Of a stretch of 64,000 nt of DNA, positions 17,583 to 27,986 are shown one piece after another. This stretch comes from JACVRN01 sp035276685. Its GTDB lineage: Bacteria > Acidobacteriota > Blastocatellia > Pyrinomonadales > Pyrinomonadaceae. The position numbers were made by a program, and so were the translations under genes. The stretch's first letter is position 1, and each line of letters begins with the position of its first letter. The stretch covers positions 6,962-70,961 of the forward strand of contig DATELK010000190.1 in the NCBI GenBank assembly GCA_035276685.1. Reading direction: 5' to 3'. The notes under the pieces were generated by a model. It was not told where the DNA came from. It saw nothing but the letters and a program-made list of their open reading frames with translations, and made no database searches.

Positions 17583-18405
17583 GGTCTTCCTGCGCTCGCA
17601 GTTCGCGGTCTATTACAGGCGCGCCCGTCGCCTGCGCCTGACGAGCGAGGCTCGCCCCGACTACGCCCTGATTATCCCTCTCGAAGGACGACTGACTGCC
17701 ACCGTCTCAGGCGAAGAGATAAAAGCCGTGCCTCACGTCGCGCTGCTCTTTAATCCGGGCCTTGCCTTCTCGGCCGCGAGCCGCGAAGAGACGGCCGTGC
17801 TGATGCTGACGCTCGCGCCCGCCTTCGTGCTTGACCTGGCAGCGCGCCTGCGCCTCACGCTCTCCGGCGCGACCGTCATGTTCAGCTCTGAACGTGTCGA
17901 AAGAGACGAAAGGTTAGCGCAGCTTGCGCGAGACCTGACAAGTGAGTTGATAGAAGCGGAGGCAGGACAGGACGTTGTCATCACAGCACAGGTGGAGCAG
18001 ATGCTCGTTCACCTGCTGCGTCATCACGCGAACGTGCGACGCTCGGACGAGCTTGAGCTGTCGCGCGTAGGCCTCGTTGACCGCCGCATACGCCGCGCCG
18101 TGGAGATGATGCACGCCCACATGGACAGAGAGCTTCCGATTGAAGAGCTGGCCTCAGCCGCCTATCTCTCGCCCTTTCACTTCGCGCGCCTCTTCAAAAA
18201 ATTGACGGGCGCATCGCCGCACGCCTACCTGGCGAGCCTGCGTGTACAGAGAGCGCAGCAGCTACTGGCAGAAACAGACCTTTCAATCTCGGAGCTAAGC
18301 GCACGCGTCGGCTACAGCAGCCCCAGCCACTTCTCCAAGGCCTTTCGCCAGTCGACCGGCCTCACGCCACGCGCCTTTCGCGCAAGCCTCGTCAGCAGGG
18401 ATTAG
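17575..18405 (+). CDS. AraC family transcriptional regulator
   Basis: A 276-aa protein. An N-terminal cupin-like sensor (residues 1-150) precedes a double helix-turn-helix AraC domain: RRAVEMMHAHMDRELPIEEL, then LSPFHFARLFKKLTGASPHAYL, and the signature GYSSPSHFSKAFRQSTGLTP. Its ligand cannot be inferred. The overlap with the GDPD gene suggests control linked to phospholipid or glucan metabolism. It is convergent with the phosphorylase-like gene; the two stop codons overlap by 4 bp. Confidence 0.92.
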   Translation: MDRVFLRSQFAVYYRRARRLRLTSEARPDYALIIPLEGRLTATVSGEEIKAVPHVALLFNPGLAFSAASREETAVLMLTLAPAFVLDLAARLRLTLSGATVMFSSERVERDERLAQLARDLTSELIEAEAGQDVVITAQVEQMLVHLLRHHANVRRSDELELSRVGLVDRRIRRAVEMMHAHMDRELPIEELASAAYLSPFHFARLFKKLTGASPHAYLASLRVQRAQQLLAETDLSISELSARVGYSSPSHFSKAFRQSTGLTPRAFRASLVSRD

Positions 18406-19550
18406 CTCTTCGCGCCGAAGCCCGCGATGATGCCCCAGGTCGTGAGCGCGCTCATCACCGTCGTCCAGTAGCCGAACTTCTGGTAGTAATAGACGGCGCA
18501 GCTTTCCTGCGTCTTGTAGTTCAGATGCCCGTTGATTGTAGGGTCTGAGAGATTACGCACGCAGGCCCACTTCGGCGGCCGCTTCATCTCGCTGCACACG
18601 AGGCCCAACACGGCATCGTCCATCTCCACTGCCATCCCCAGCTTGTCCAGGTTGTTCGAGCTTGTCCCGAACTCAAAGATGTCCGTCGTCAGGATTGGAT
18701 GAAACTCCGGGATGCCGTCCTCGCCGTCGAAGTGAATCTTGGTCGGATATTTGTCGGGCGAGCAGGCGCACTTGGAGTTCGGCGGTGTGCCCTTAGGCTC
18801 CACCTTTCCCGTCAAACGGTTCGCATAGCTCTGCATTAGCTTGCCCGCCTGAGCCATGTTCTTCTTCGAGATGTCCCAGTCGGACTTGAAGGTCTTGTTA
18901 TTGAAGGGCGCGCTCTTGAAATCCTTGAAGCAGGTGAAGCGCGCGGCGCGGCTCACCACTACATCGCCCAGACTCATGTCGCAGTAGACGCCGCCGCTCG
19001 TGCCCGTTGTCAAAAAGAGCTTCGGTCGCGCGTCACCAATCATCTGCGCCAGCATGTCTTTAATCGGAAGAGACATCTGGCCGTTCGGCATCTTCTTGGC
19101 GTCCTCGTGCATGTGAAGCTCCGTCTTGTAGACCAGCACCTTCACCTTGTTTATCTCTATGACGAAGTAGCTGCCCAGCCGCTTCGACTCCCTGGAAGGC
19201 CCGCGCGGGCCTATGAGCGGCAGGAAGTGCTTCTCGAAATTCTTTGCATACGGATACCATGTCGTTCTGTCGTATCCGGGCGTCAACACGTCTGCCATGG
19301 CCTGCGATTCGGCGGCCGTGTCCATCATGGCTATCACGTCCACCTTCGGCAGCGAGTCGTTAGGACTCGGCACAGGCTTCATCGGCTGCGGGACGGGCTG
19401 CAAGCCTTTGGGGAACGGAATGTCTTTGACCCGCGCCCCCATGATGGCCGCGCTCTTGGCCATCGTCGCCGCTTCGTCGCCGTACTTGAGGCCGGACGCC
19501 ATCTCCGACCTGCGCTTCAGTACTTCAGGGCTGTACGTGTTGAATTCCAT
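18402..19550 (-). CDS. nucleoside phosphorylase-superfamily-like protein
   Basis: A 382-aa protein. The core suggests the PNP/UDP phosphorylase fold: FLTTGTSGGVYCDMSLGDVVVSRAARF resembles the TAGTAGG...GDVVV segment of nucleosidases, and MAVEMDDAVLGLVC resembles the DME-A motif that contacts ribose. The first 70 residues are an extra Pro- and Met-rich region, and there is a CACSPDK insert. The C-terminus (TTVMSALTTWGIIAGFG) is hydrophobic. A good Shine-Dalgarno (AGGAGACC) precedes the ATG. It stands alone with a long upstream region. The substrate is unknown; nucleoside or nucleotide N-glycosidic cleavage is the family expectation. Confidence 0.65.
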   Translation of the reverse strand: MEFNTYSPEVLKRRSEMASGLKYGDEAATMAKSAAIMGARVKDIPFPKGLQPVPQPMKPVPSPNDSLPKVDVIAMMDTAAESQAMADVLTPGYDRTTWYPYAKNFEKHFLPLIGPRGPSRESKRLGSYFVIEINKVKVLVYKTELHMHEDAKKMPNGQMSLPIKDMLAQMIGDARPKLFLTTGTSGGVYCDMSLGDVVVSRAARFTCFKDFKSAPFNNKTFKSDWDISKKNMAQAGKLMQSYANRLTGKVEPKGTPPNSKCACSPDKYPTKIHFDGEDGIPEFHPILTTDIFEFGTSSNNLDKLGMAVEMDDAVLGLVCSEMKRPPKWACVRNLSDPTINGHLNYKTQESCAVYYYQKFGYWTTVMSALTTWGIIAGFGAKS

Positions 19551-20098
19551 ATTAAGGTCTCCTGTTCGCCTCTCTCTCTGTGTGCCGGTTGAATTTTTTT
19601 GAAGCCTAAAGTGACGGTATGAATTCTAAAGCCTGAATAACGGGCGAGACTCTAACACACAGTCCGATACGCGACAATGATTTTTGCGCGCAGCGAGTGG
19701 TTAGGGCTTAACAACCGCCCCCAAGTCTGCTACTCTACGCGCATCTTCGTTAGCGTTCAGGCAAGGGCGCAGAAGCCTTTGCCATTTGTCCCAGACACCT
19801 CATAAGACAGTTAGCTGCATCCCGGCCAGTGAGTGAGACTCTTGAATCATTCGTCGGCCGGCGTCAAACGGGAGCACTGTGAAGGTCGCACACCTGAGCC
19901 TGCGGTTCTTGTGCGCGACTGCCTGACAGGACAAATATTTGCGACGTAACTGTACGTTGCATAACAAAGTAATGCTAAGCGAATTCTCAATCGGCCAAAG
20001 CCGACGGTGTCCTTCGAGCTACTAAACGAGACCCACATCTTTGGAAACACCGAGCGACCTTTTGACTTAGCTCTACCTACAACTCACGGAGAAAAAAT
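19551..20098. other. long intergenic region upstream of two divergent genes
   Basis: A 548-bp divergent spacer with lower GC than its flanks, holding the control regions of the phosphorylase-like gene and the M36 protease. CGGAGAAA just before 20099 is the protease ribosome-binding site. I see no convincing gene; a 67-aa frame on the minus strand (19847-20050) lacks a recognisable product and a ribosome-binding site. Confidence 0.5.
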
Positions 20099-22855
20099 AT
20101 GTCTAAGAGATTATTGGTAGGTTTACTGGGCGTTGCTCTGGCAATCGCCTCGCTGTTTCCCGTCACACGGTCGAGCGCTGAGCGGGCGTCTCAACCGAGA
20201 ACTGTTACCCCTAACCCCTTGCAGACCGGGCGTGCGACTCTTCCCAATTACGACATTCGTCTGGCCGGACGAACGGAGTTCGTGGACGCTGACCTTAACT
20301 CGGCCGCCGACGCGCAAAGAGCGGCGCAGAGCGGCGACGCGGCGCGACAGGCGCGAGCCTCTGCGGTCGAGAATTTCCGCGCAGGCCTTCGCCCCGAGCA
20401 CGCCAAAAACCTGCGCGCCCAGGTTAATGAAGCCGGGGCGATGAAAAATTTCTTCATCGACGGAGCGCCGCTTACCGAGCCGCAGTCGGACGCTCCGGAC
20501 AACATAGCGCGCCGCTTCCTTAAAGAGCGCGCTCAGGTCTTCGCCCTCTCGAATGCGGGCGTGGACAACCTGAAACTTGAAAAGGAAGATAACGACCGGG
20601 GCACCACCTTCCTTGACTATGCTCAGACCGTGGACGGCATTAAGGTATTCGAAGGCAACGTCAAGGTTGTAGTCAACAATCAGGGCGAAGTCATGAACGT
20701 GCGCGAAGGCTTCCTCATCAACGGGCAGAAAGCGAAGCTCAATCCTTCTCTGGATGAACAAGAAGGCATAGCCAAAGCTTTTGAGCACGCCGGAAGAAGC
20801 GTCATGGCTTCCTTCGTAGAGACGGGCGCTCGCTCATCCGAAAGCGAGTTCTCAAGATTCGCCAACCCCATAGACCTAGGCTATGAAGAGGTGCTCTCGC
20901 AGCTCAACATTGTGCGCGTAGGCAACAAAGCTCGTCTTGCGTGGCACGTCTACGCGGAGGTCGGCCCCAACGAGTGGTACGAGATGCTGGTGGACGCTCA
21001 TACGGGCGAGCTGCTGCTGCGTTATAACCTATACGTGTTTGAGGCGCAGGGCACTGTCTACACGGAAGCTCCTGATAAGGGAGCGCGCGTGCTGGTCTCC
21101 TTCGTGGGAGACACTACGATTAACACGGCTGCTGGCTGGATGGGCACTTCTACTGTGACGACCGGCAACAACGTCGAAGCGTATCTTGACACGAACGCGG
21201 ACAACGCGCCGGACGCCAACAACACGACGGGGCTCTCGAACGGCCACGCCTTCTCGTCTACGCAGAACTTTACCTTCCCCTTCTCGACCACCGTCGACCC
21301 GCGCACGCAACAGGCGGCGGTCGTGACGAATCTCTTCTATTACAACAACATCATGCACGACTTCTCCTACAACCTGGGCTTTACGGAGACGGCGCTCAAC
21401 TTCCAGACCAACAACTTCGGTCGCGGCGGCACGGGCAACGACTCCGTGAGAGCCGAAGCGCAGGACGGCTCCGGCACGAACAACGCGAACTTCGCCACGC
21501 CGCCCGACGGCCAGCGCCCGCGCATGCAGCAATACCTTTTCACCTCGCCCAATCCTGACCGCGACAGCTCCGTAGACGGCGACGTGGTCTTTCACGAGTA
21601 CGGGCACGGCATCTCGAATCGCCTGATAGGCAACGGCAGCACCGCTCTACAGGGCACGCAAAGCGGCGCGATGGGCGAAGGTTGGTCAGACTACTGGGCC
21701 ATCACCATCAACGGCGACGGGATGGTGGGCGAGTATGCCACGGGCAACACGACGGCTGGCATACGCCGCGCCGCCTATACAGTCCCTGCTAACGCTATAC
21801 ACGACTCTTATGCTGACGTAGGCAATCAGGGCTTCGCAGTTCACAACGACGGCGAAATCTGGGCGGCGACTCTGTGGGACTTGCGCGCACAGCTCGGGGC
21901 AACCATCACGGACAGGATAGTCCTGAACGGCATGAAGTTCACGCCGACCAGGCCATCCTTCCTTAATGCGCGCGACGGCATTCTGCAAGCAGACCAGAAC
22001 CTGAACGGCGGGGCCAACCGCTGCACCATCTGGACTGTCTTCGCGCGTCACGGCATGGGCGTCTCGGCCGTAGGCAACGACGGGACGACGCACGTTGCCG
22101 CGACGGACTTGCCGTCTGACTGCGGCGGCACCTGCACCTACTCCATCAGCCCTTCGAGCGCCAGCTTCGCAGCGGCGGGCGGCTCAGGAAGCGTCAGCGT
22201 CACAGCCGGAGCGGGCTGCAACTGGACAGCCCTGAGCAACGCTACTTTCATCACCGTCACGGGCGGCGCAAGCGGCACGGGCAGCGGCACCGTCTCTTAC
22301 TCCGTAGCCAGCAACGGCGGCACCACCTCGCGCACAGGCACTATGACCATCGCGGGACAGACCTTCACAGTGACGCAGGCAGGCACAGGCGGCGGAGGCA
22401 CGGAGTTGATTATTAACCCGGGCTTCGAGACGGGCACAACGCCGTGGGTAATCAGTAGCCAGGTCACGCGCAGCACGGGCGCTTATCCGCATGGCGGCGT
22501 GGCCTACATGATTATCAACGGAGTCGACAGCACGAGCGGCACACTCTACCAGACGGTCACGATTCCGAGCGGCGGGGCCAGCCTCAACTTCTGGTTGAAT
22601 ATCACCACGAGCGAAGCGGCGGGCGCATCCGTCTTTGACCGCCTCTTCATAGAAGTGCGTAACACTTCGGGCACGCTGCTGGGGACGCTCGCGACCTTCA
22701 GCAATCAGAACAGCGGCACGGCAGGCGTCTACGTACTGAGGGGGCCGTATAACCTTAGCAGTTGGGCAGGACAGACTGTGCGGATTCAGTTCCGAGGCAC
22801 GAATGATATTACTCTGCCGACGTCATTCCGCGTGGATGATGTCTCGGTCAAGTAA
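20099..22855 (+). CDS. secreted M36 (fungalysin-type) metallopeptidase with BACON-like domain
   Basis: A 918-aa exported zinc protease. Order of parts: signal peptide (about 1-28), FTP/PepSY-like propeptide (about 100-310), and an M36 catalytic domain with the zinc motif HEYGH near residue 499 and the downstream glutamate in GEGWSDYWA. A BACON-like beta domain (CTYSISPSSASF...CNWTALSN) follows, then a C-terminal jelly-roll-like domain starting IINPGFETGTTPW. The C-terminal domains probably bind substrate or surface polysaccharide. It is monocistronic, followed by a terminator-like hairpin. Confidence 0.9.
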   Translation: MSKRLLVGLLGVALAIASLFPVTRSSAERASQPRTVTPNPLQTGRATLPNYDIRLAGRTEFVDADLNSAADAQRAAQSGDAARQARASAVENFRAGLRPEHAKNLRAQVNEAGAMKNFFIDGAPLTEPQSDAPDNIARRFLKERAQVFALSNAGVDNLKLEKEDNDRGTTFLDYAQTVDGIKVFEGNVKVVVNNQGEVMNVREGFLINGQKAKLNPSLDEQEGIAKAFEHAGRSVMASFVETGARSSESEFSRFANPIDLGYEEVLSQLNIVRVGNKARLAWHVYAEVGPNEWYEMLVDAHTGELLLRYNLYVFEAQGTVYTEAPDKGARVLVSFVGDTTINTAAGWMGTSTVTTGNNVEAYLDTNADNAPDANNTTGLSNGHAFSSTQNFTFPFSTTVDPRTQQAAVVTNLFYYNNIMHDFSYNLGFTETALNFQTNNFGRGGTGNDSVRAEAQDGSGTNNANFATPPDGQRPRMQQYLFTSPNPDRDSSVDGDVVFHEYGHGISNRLIGNGSTALQGTQSGAMGEGWSDYWAITINGDGMVGEYATGNTTAGIRRAAYTVPANAIHDSYADVGNQGFAVHNDGEIWAATLWDLRAQLGATITDRIVLNGMKFTPTRPSFLNARDGILQADQNLNGGANRCTIWTVFARHGMGVSAVGNDGTTHVAATDLPSDCGGTCTYSISPSSASFAAAGGSGSVSVTAGAGCNWTALSNATFITVTGGASGTGSGTVSYSVASNGGTTSRTGTMTIAGQTFTVTQAGTGGGGTELIINPGFETGTTPWVISSQVTRSTGAYPHGGVAYMIINGVDSTSGTLYQTVTIPSGGASLNFWLNITTSEAAGASVFDRLFIEVRNTSGTLLGTLATFSNQNSGTAGVYVLRGPYNLSSWAGQTVRIQFRGTNDITLPTSFRVDDVSVK

Positions 22856-22879
22856 GCCTGACTGCCAGGCATGACTAGC

Positions 22880-22918
22880 ATGAGCATGGCCCATTCGATT
22901 TGAAAGGGCCATGCTCAT
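22880..22918. terminator. hairpin after the M36 protease gene
   Basis: A 13-bp stem (22880-22892 with 22906-22918) reading ATGAGCATGGCCC, with a 13-nt loop, followed by TATTTATG. Strong stem, poor T-run. It may serve the protease and the convergent tail-collar gene. Confidence 0.55.
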
Positions 22919-22979
22919 TATTTATGTCTGCCTTGTCCAGGCAAATGGGTTGTTATGCCCGCGAACGCGAAAGAGCATT

Positions 22980-23699
22980 CTAACCTCGTTGCGGCAACGT
23001 GCCTTGAACGCCTATGTAATAGTTGAATTTCGACGGCGCGACGGCGCTCAGGTTCGGCACGGCGAAGGTCTGCTTTCCGTCTCCGCCGAAGGTGTTCCCA
23101 ATCAAGTTGAAGAGCGCTGTGTTTTGAGCTATCTGCAATAGCTGGCCGTTACAGAGCAATAGGCCCTGAATAGGCGGCGCTTCATAAGGCACCAGCAGAA
23201 GCTCGCCGAGGAGCATGTCCGGCATTCGACCGCCCGGGTAGTTGCCCTTCACATCCATCACGTAGCTACAATGAGCAGGGGCTTTACCTCGCAGGTCAGG
23301 CAGGTTGAAATTATTCTTGCCGTCGCCGCCGAACCTGTTGCCCATGAGCGATTCGAGAGCCACGTATTGGCCCGTTGAGAGCGACTGGCCCGTGCATTCG
23401 AGCATACCGCCCGTGTTAAGAGAGAATGCGGCGATTATGGTCTGGCCCAGCAGCAGCTGATAGACATCAGGCATGTAATCTCCAAACAGTGCGATGCAGT
23501 ATTGACAGTTCTTCGGGGCAATAGCCCGCAGGTCTGGCACCGCAAAGGTGTTCTCGCCGTCGCCGCCAAAGGTGTTCTTCAAACGATTGAAGAGCATCTC
23601 ATTTTCGGAAATCGGGAGCACACTCCCATCGCAAAAGACCCAGCCATAGGGCGGGAAGTCAAATGAGAAGAGCGAAATCTGTCCTACAAATGGGGGCAT
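22980..23699 (-). CDS. phage tail-collar (microcystin-dependent MdpB-like) protein with three repeats
   Basis: A 239-aa protein made of three tandem tail-collar modules. Each runs from a GWVFCDG- or LLLCNGQLL-like start to FGGDGxxTFxVPDLRxxAP: TFGGDGENTFAVPDLRAIAP, RFGGDGKNNFNLPDLRGKAP and TFGGDGKQTFAVPNLSAVAP. Such domains are known from tail fibres, and many bacterial chromosomes carry free-standing copies whose function is not settled. AGGAGGAAAAGTT precedes the ATG. No other phage structural gene is nearby, so this is not a prophage remnant by context. Confidence 0.88.
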   Translation of the reverse strand: MPPFVGQISLFSFDFPPYGWVFCDGSVLPISENEMLFNRLKNTFGGDGENTFAVPDLRAIAPKNCQYCIALFGDYMPDVYQLLLGQTIIAAFSLNTGGMLECTGQSLSTGQYVALESLMGNRFGGDGKNNFNLPDLRGKAPAHCSYVMDVKGNYPGGRMPDMLLGELLLVPYEAPPIQGLLLCNGQLLQIAQNTALFNLIGNTFGGDGKQTFAVPNLSAVAPSKFNYYIGVQGTLPQRG

Positions 23700-23873
23700 A
23701 ACTTTTCCTCCTGCTCAGAGCCCTCAATGATGAATGAGGGGATTGAAAGATTCGATAGTCGGGAACCGCGCCTGAATTGAACGGACGAAAATACTCAGGG
23801 AGCAGTCTTTTATCTCTATTCGCTGTAAAACTCAATAGAAAAGAGCGCCGGGCCCGTTATTTTACAGACCGCC

Positions 23874-24536
23874 TTATAGCTGCCACATCCCTCTGCGGAA
23901 CGCATCCCTCCGCTCAAAGACTCGAAGGAAATCTTCTACTAGAGAAGGGTCAAGCTCGCGCCCGGCCATCCTTCTTAACGCGCTGGCCGACTCCTCTTTA
24001 CTGAGCGTAGGCTTGTACGTGCGTCTGGCGCGAAGAGAGGTGTAGACATCCGAGATGGCTACGATGCGCGCTTCGAGGGGTATTGACTGGCCCGACAGCC
24101 CGTCCGGGTATCCCATCCCATTCCAGTATTCGTGATGGTGGAGCGTTACGCTATGAATGAGAGTCGTGACTGCCGGGAGCTTTGATACGGCCAGCGCCCC
24201 GTAGACCGGGTGCAAAGACATTATCTTTCGCTCTTCTTCATCCAGCATGTCGGGCTTGAGCAGAATCTCGGGCGCTATGAAATACTTCCCAACGTCATGC
24301 ATGTAGGCGGCGAACTCAATCTCATCCAGCCAGCCGTGATAGTGGCCGTCCCCGAATAAATAGGAGGCAAAGCGGCGCGCGAGTCTGGCCGTAGCATGAG
24401 CGTGAGGTTGAAAGTGGGCGAATATTAACGGCTCGTGGGCCCGTCCCACATCCTTCAGCGCGTGCTGAATCTCAGACCATATTCTTCGATTGAAGTGGCC
24501 TTCGGAGCGAGGAGTATTGGGCAAGGAGCGCGACAT
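23874..24536 (-). CDS. HD-GYP domain phosphodiesterase-like protein
   Basis: A protein of about 220 aa. The HD motif is MHDVGKYF, then HPVYGA, HHHEYWNGMGYPDGLSG and ARIVAISDVYTSL, which together define HD-GYP. HD-GYP enzymes degrade cyclic di-GMP or related cyclic dinucleotides. No receiver or PAS domain is fused, so input must come from elsewhere. ATG 24536 has a good AAAGGAGATG upstream; a longer frame reaches 24572 but starts inside that site. Confidence 0.9.
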   Translation of the reverse strand: MSRSLPNTPRSEGHFNRRIWSEIQHALKDVGRAHEPLIFAHFQPHAHATARLARRFASYLFGDGHYHGWLDEIEFAAYMHDVGKYFIAPEILLKPDMLDEEERKIMSLHPVYGALAVSKLPAVTTLIHSVTLHHHEYWNGMGYPDGLSGQSIPLEARIVAISDVYTSLRARRTYKPTLSKEESASALRRMAGRELDPSLVEDFLRVFERRDAFRRGMWQL

Positions 24537-24803
24537 AACGACATCTCCTTTCCTGTTCATTGAATTAAACAACTGAACGTTGGAGACGCCTGTGAGCTAC
24601 TCCTCTACCGCACTAGGGGGGTTGCGGCACAAGCGTGTTTATCGGAACGTCGCACATCTTAGCTTCACCTGCCGGAGCTAAGGCGATACTTTGATGATGA
24701 TTAGGTTGCAGTATTGTTATGGGCCTGTCATCCGTCAAATTAGCAAGCGAGCGACGATTTAGCGCAAGATTTGCTGAGAACACGCCGGAGCGCGCGTAGT
24801 ATC

Positions 24804-26159
<1,356 letters not shown>

Positions 26160-26194
26160 GCGAGCACGGAAACTATCGTCCTCAACCTTGACGA

Positions 26195-26234
26195 AAGGCA
26201 CGCTTCCGAACACTTTGGGAAGCGTGCCTTTTTT
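26195..26234 (+). terminator. rho-independent terminator of ino1
   Basis: A perfect 13-bp stem AAGGCACGCTTCC (26195-26207) with 26218-26230, a 10-nt loop and a T-run to 26234. Confidence 0.85.
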
Positions 26235-26694
26235 AGCTCACAACACTTCCCTTTTCCTACGCTCCCTTTTGGCATACTGACAGACGAATAGGTGTAAAAT
26301 CGGCTGCGATAGAACATTATTTGTCAGTCTTTTGATGACGCTATTTGTCACCGAAGCGGTTACACAAGGCGGCTCGAAATAATTTCCGGGCTCGACCCTC
26401 TCGAATATTTTGTGGTGACATTTTAGGCCGAGTCGTATATATAGCGTCTGGCAGTTCTAAAGGGCATGGGGAGCGGTTGGCCCAAAGGTAAACGCGCTAC
26501 CCTTGCGAGGCATCTATTAACTGTACGGTTCGTTCTTTGCATGAAGGCTTGTGTGGGAGGCGAGCTTGATGCTCGCTGCGCCGCCGGGGAGACATAAAGG
26601 TTGATGTAACCTGACAACCGCAGTCGGCGTATAAAGCCTATAGCAGACGGCGATGGTGCCGCTGCTTCGGTTCATGTAAAGGAGGACTGGATTA
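26235..26694. other. 460-bp leader/intergenic region before the Clp-like gene
   Basis: No gene seen. It contains a short hairpin around 26570 (GCGAGC TTGAT GCTCGC) and the strong ribosome-binding site AAAGGAGGA close to the downstream start. A promoter with a long 5' leader is likely, but I cannot place its elements confidently. Confidence 0.45.
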
Positions 26695-27900
26695 ATGCTT
26701 GCACAGATGGAAAAACGGAAAGAGAAAATGGAAACGGTCTTCCTTGATCCAGATCAAAAAAGCCCTCGCGCTCAGGAGTTCGAGGAGAAGCTGGCCGCGC
26801 GCATAGTGGGACAGGAGCGCGCAGTGCGCCGCATGAGCGGCCTTTACCAGATATTCCTGGCGGGCATGAACCCGCTCAACCGCCCCATCGGCACCATGCT
26901 CTTTTTAGGGCCGACGGGTTCCGGCAAGACACGCGTCATAGAGGCGGCGGCCGAAGTGCTGTTTGGCGACCCGAACGCGGTGATTAAAATTGACTGCGCG
27001 GAGTTTCAGCACTCGCACGAGATAGCCAAGCTTATAGGCTCGCCTCCGGGCTACCTTGGACACAGAGAGACTTCTCCTATGCTGACGCAGGAGAACCTTG
27101 ACCGCTATCACACGGAGGAGACGAAGCTCTCGCTCGTGCTCTTTGACGAGATAGAGAAGGCTTCGGACTCTCTGTGGCAGTTGCTCCTCGGCATCCTTGA
27201 TAAAGCGACGCTGACTCTGGGCGACAACCGCCGCGTCGATTTCTCCAAGACGATGGTCATCATGACCTCTAACCTTGGCGCTCGTGAAATGAGCGAGATG
27301 ATATCGGGCGGGATTGGATTCGCTCCCGGCAAGGGCGCGAAGAACCCGAACGACACAGAGATAGACCAGAAGATTTATCGCACTGCTCTGGAAGCGGCGA
27401 GGCGTAAATTCAGCCCCGAGTTTATGAACCGCATAGACAAGGTGGTTGTCTTCCGCTCGCTCAAGGAGCATCACCTGCGCCAGATTCTGGACCTTGAGCT
27501 TCAGGCCGTGCAGGATCGCATAATGGCTTCGGCGGGCACCAAGTTCGTCTTCAGATGCACGGACGCCGCCAAGGACATGCTGCTTCGTGAAGGCATAGAT
27601 TTGAAGTACGGCGCTCGTCACCTGAAGCGCGCCATAGAGCGCTTCCTCGTCTACCCGCTCTCCAACCTCGTGGCCACGGAGCAGGTGGGCCTGGGCGACC
27701 TAGTCAATGTGGACCTGAGTTCGGACACGGGCAAGCTCATCTTCTCGAAGCGTTCGGGCGGCGCGTTGATTCAGGAGCCGTCGGATGCGGAAGAAGGCCC
27801 CGAAGAGGTAGAGAAGAAATCGGGCGGCGTAGGCATGCCCATCCCGCAGACCAAAGTGGCACGCAAGAGCCAGGGACGCGGCGAAAAGAGCGAAAGCTGA
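26695..27900 (+). CDS. single-AAA Clp/HSP100-type ATPase with ClpP-loop-like IGF
   Basis: A 401-aa protein equal to one AAA-2 module plus the small ClpB/ClpA D2 C-terminal domain. It shows Walker A GPTGSGKT, Walker B LVLFDEIEKA, the pore segment GSPPGYLGH, sensor 1 MTSNLGAREM and FSPEFMNRIDKVVVF. There is no N-domain, zinc finger or first AAA ring. Directly after sensor 1 is GGIGFAPG (residues 205-212), in the position where ClpA and ClpC carry the IGL/VGF tripeptide that docks on ClpP. The acidic C-terminal tail has no recognised domain. It probably acts as an unfoldase; ClpP partnering is inference. Confidence 0.85.
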   Translation: MLAQMEKRKEKMETVFLDPDQKSPRAQEFEEKLAARIVGQERAVRRMSGLYQIFLAGMNPLNRPIGTMLFLGPTGSGKTRVIEAAAEVLFGDPNAVIKIDCAEFQHSHEIAKLIGSPPGYLGHRETSPMLTQENLDRYHTEETKLSLVLFDEIEKASDSLWQLLLGILDKATLTLGDNRRVDFSKTMVIMTSNLGAREMSEMISGGIGFAPGKGAKNPNDTEIDQKIYRTALEAARRKFSPEFMNRIDKVVVFRSLKEHHLRQILDLELQAVQDRIMASAGTKFVFRCTDAAKDMLLREGIDLKYGARHLKRAIERFLVYPLSNLVATEQVGLGDLVNVDLSSDTGKLIFSKRSGGALIQEPSDAEEGPEEVEKKSGGVGMPIPQTKVARKSQGRGEKSES

Positions 27901-27927
27901 TTCAAGCCGTAAGAATAGAATCTAAAA

Positions 27928-27965
27928 AGCGCCGGAGAGTTCTCAATTCTCCGGCGCTCTTTTTT
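27928..27965 (+). terminator. rho-independent terminator of the Clp-like gene
   Basis: An 11-bp stem AGCGCCGGAGA (27928-27938) with 27948-27958, a 9-nt loop and a T-rich tail to 27965. It may also serve the convergent HEAT-repeat gene. Confidence 0.88.
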
Positions 27966-27986
27966 GTGTAGCTCATCAGCAGCCGC

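Noticed and set aside
22980..23699. Prophage remnant because of the tail-collar domains
   Set aside because: No capsid, portal, terminase, integrase or other tail gene in the neighbourhood.
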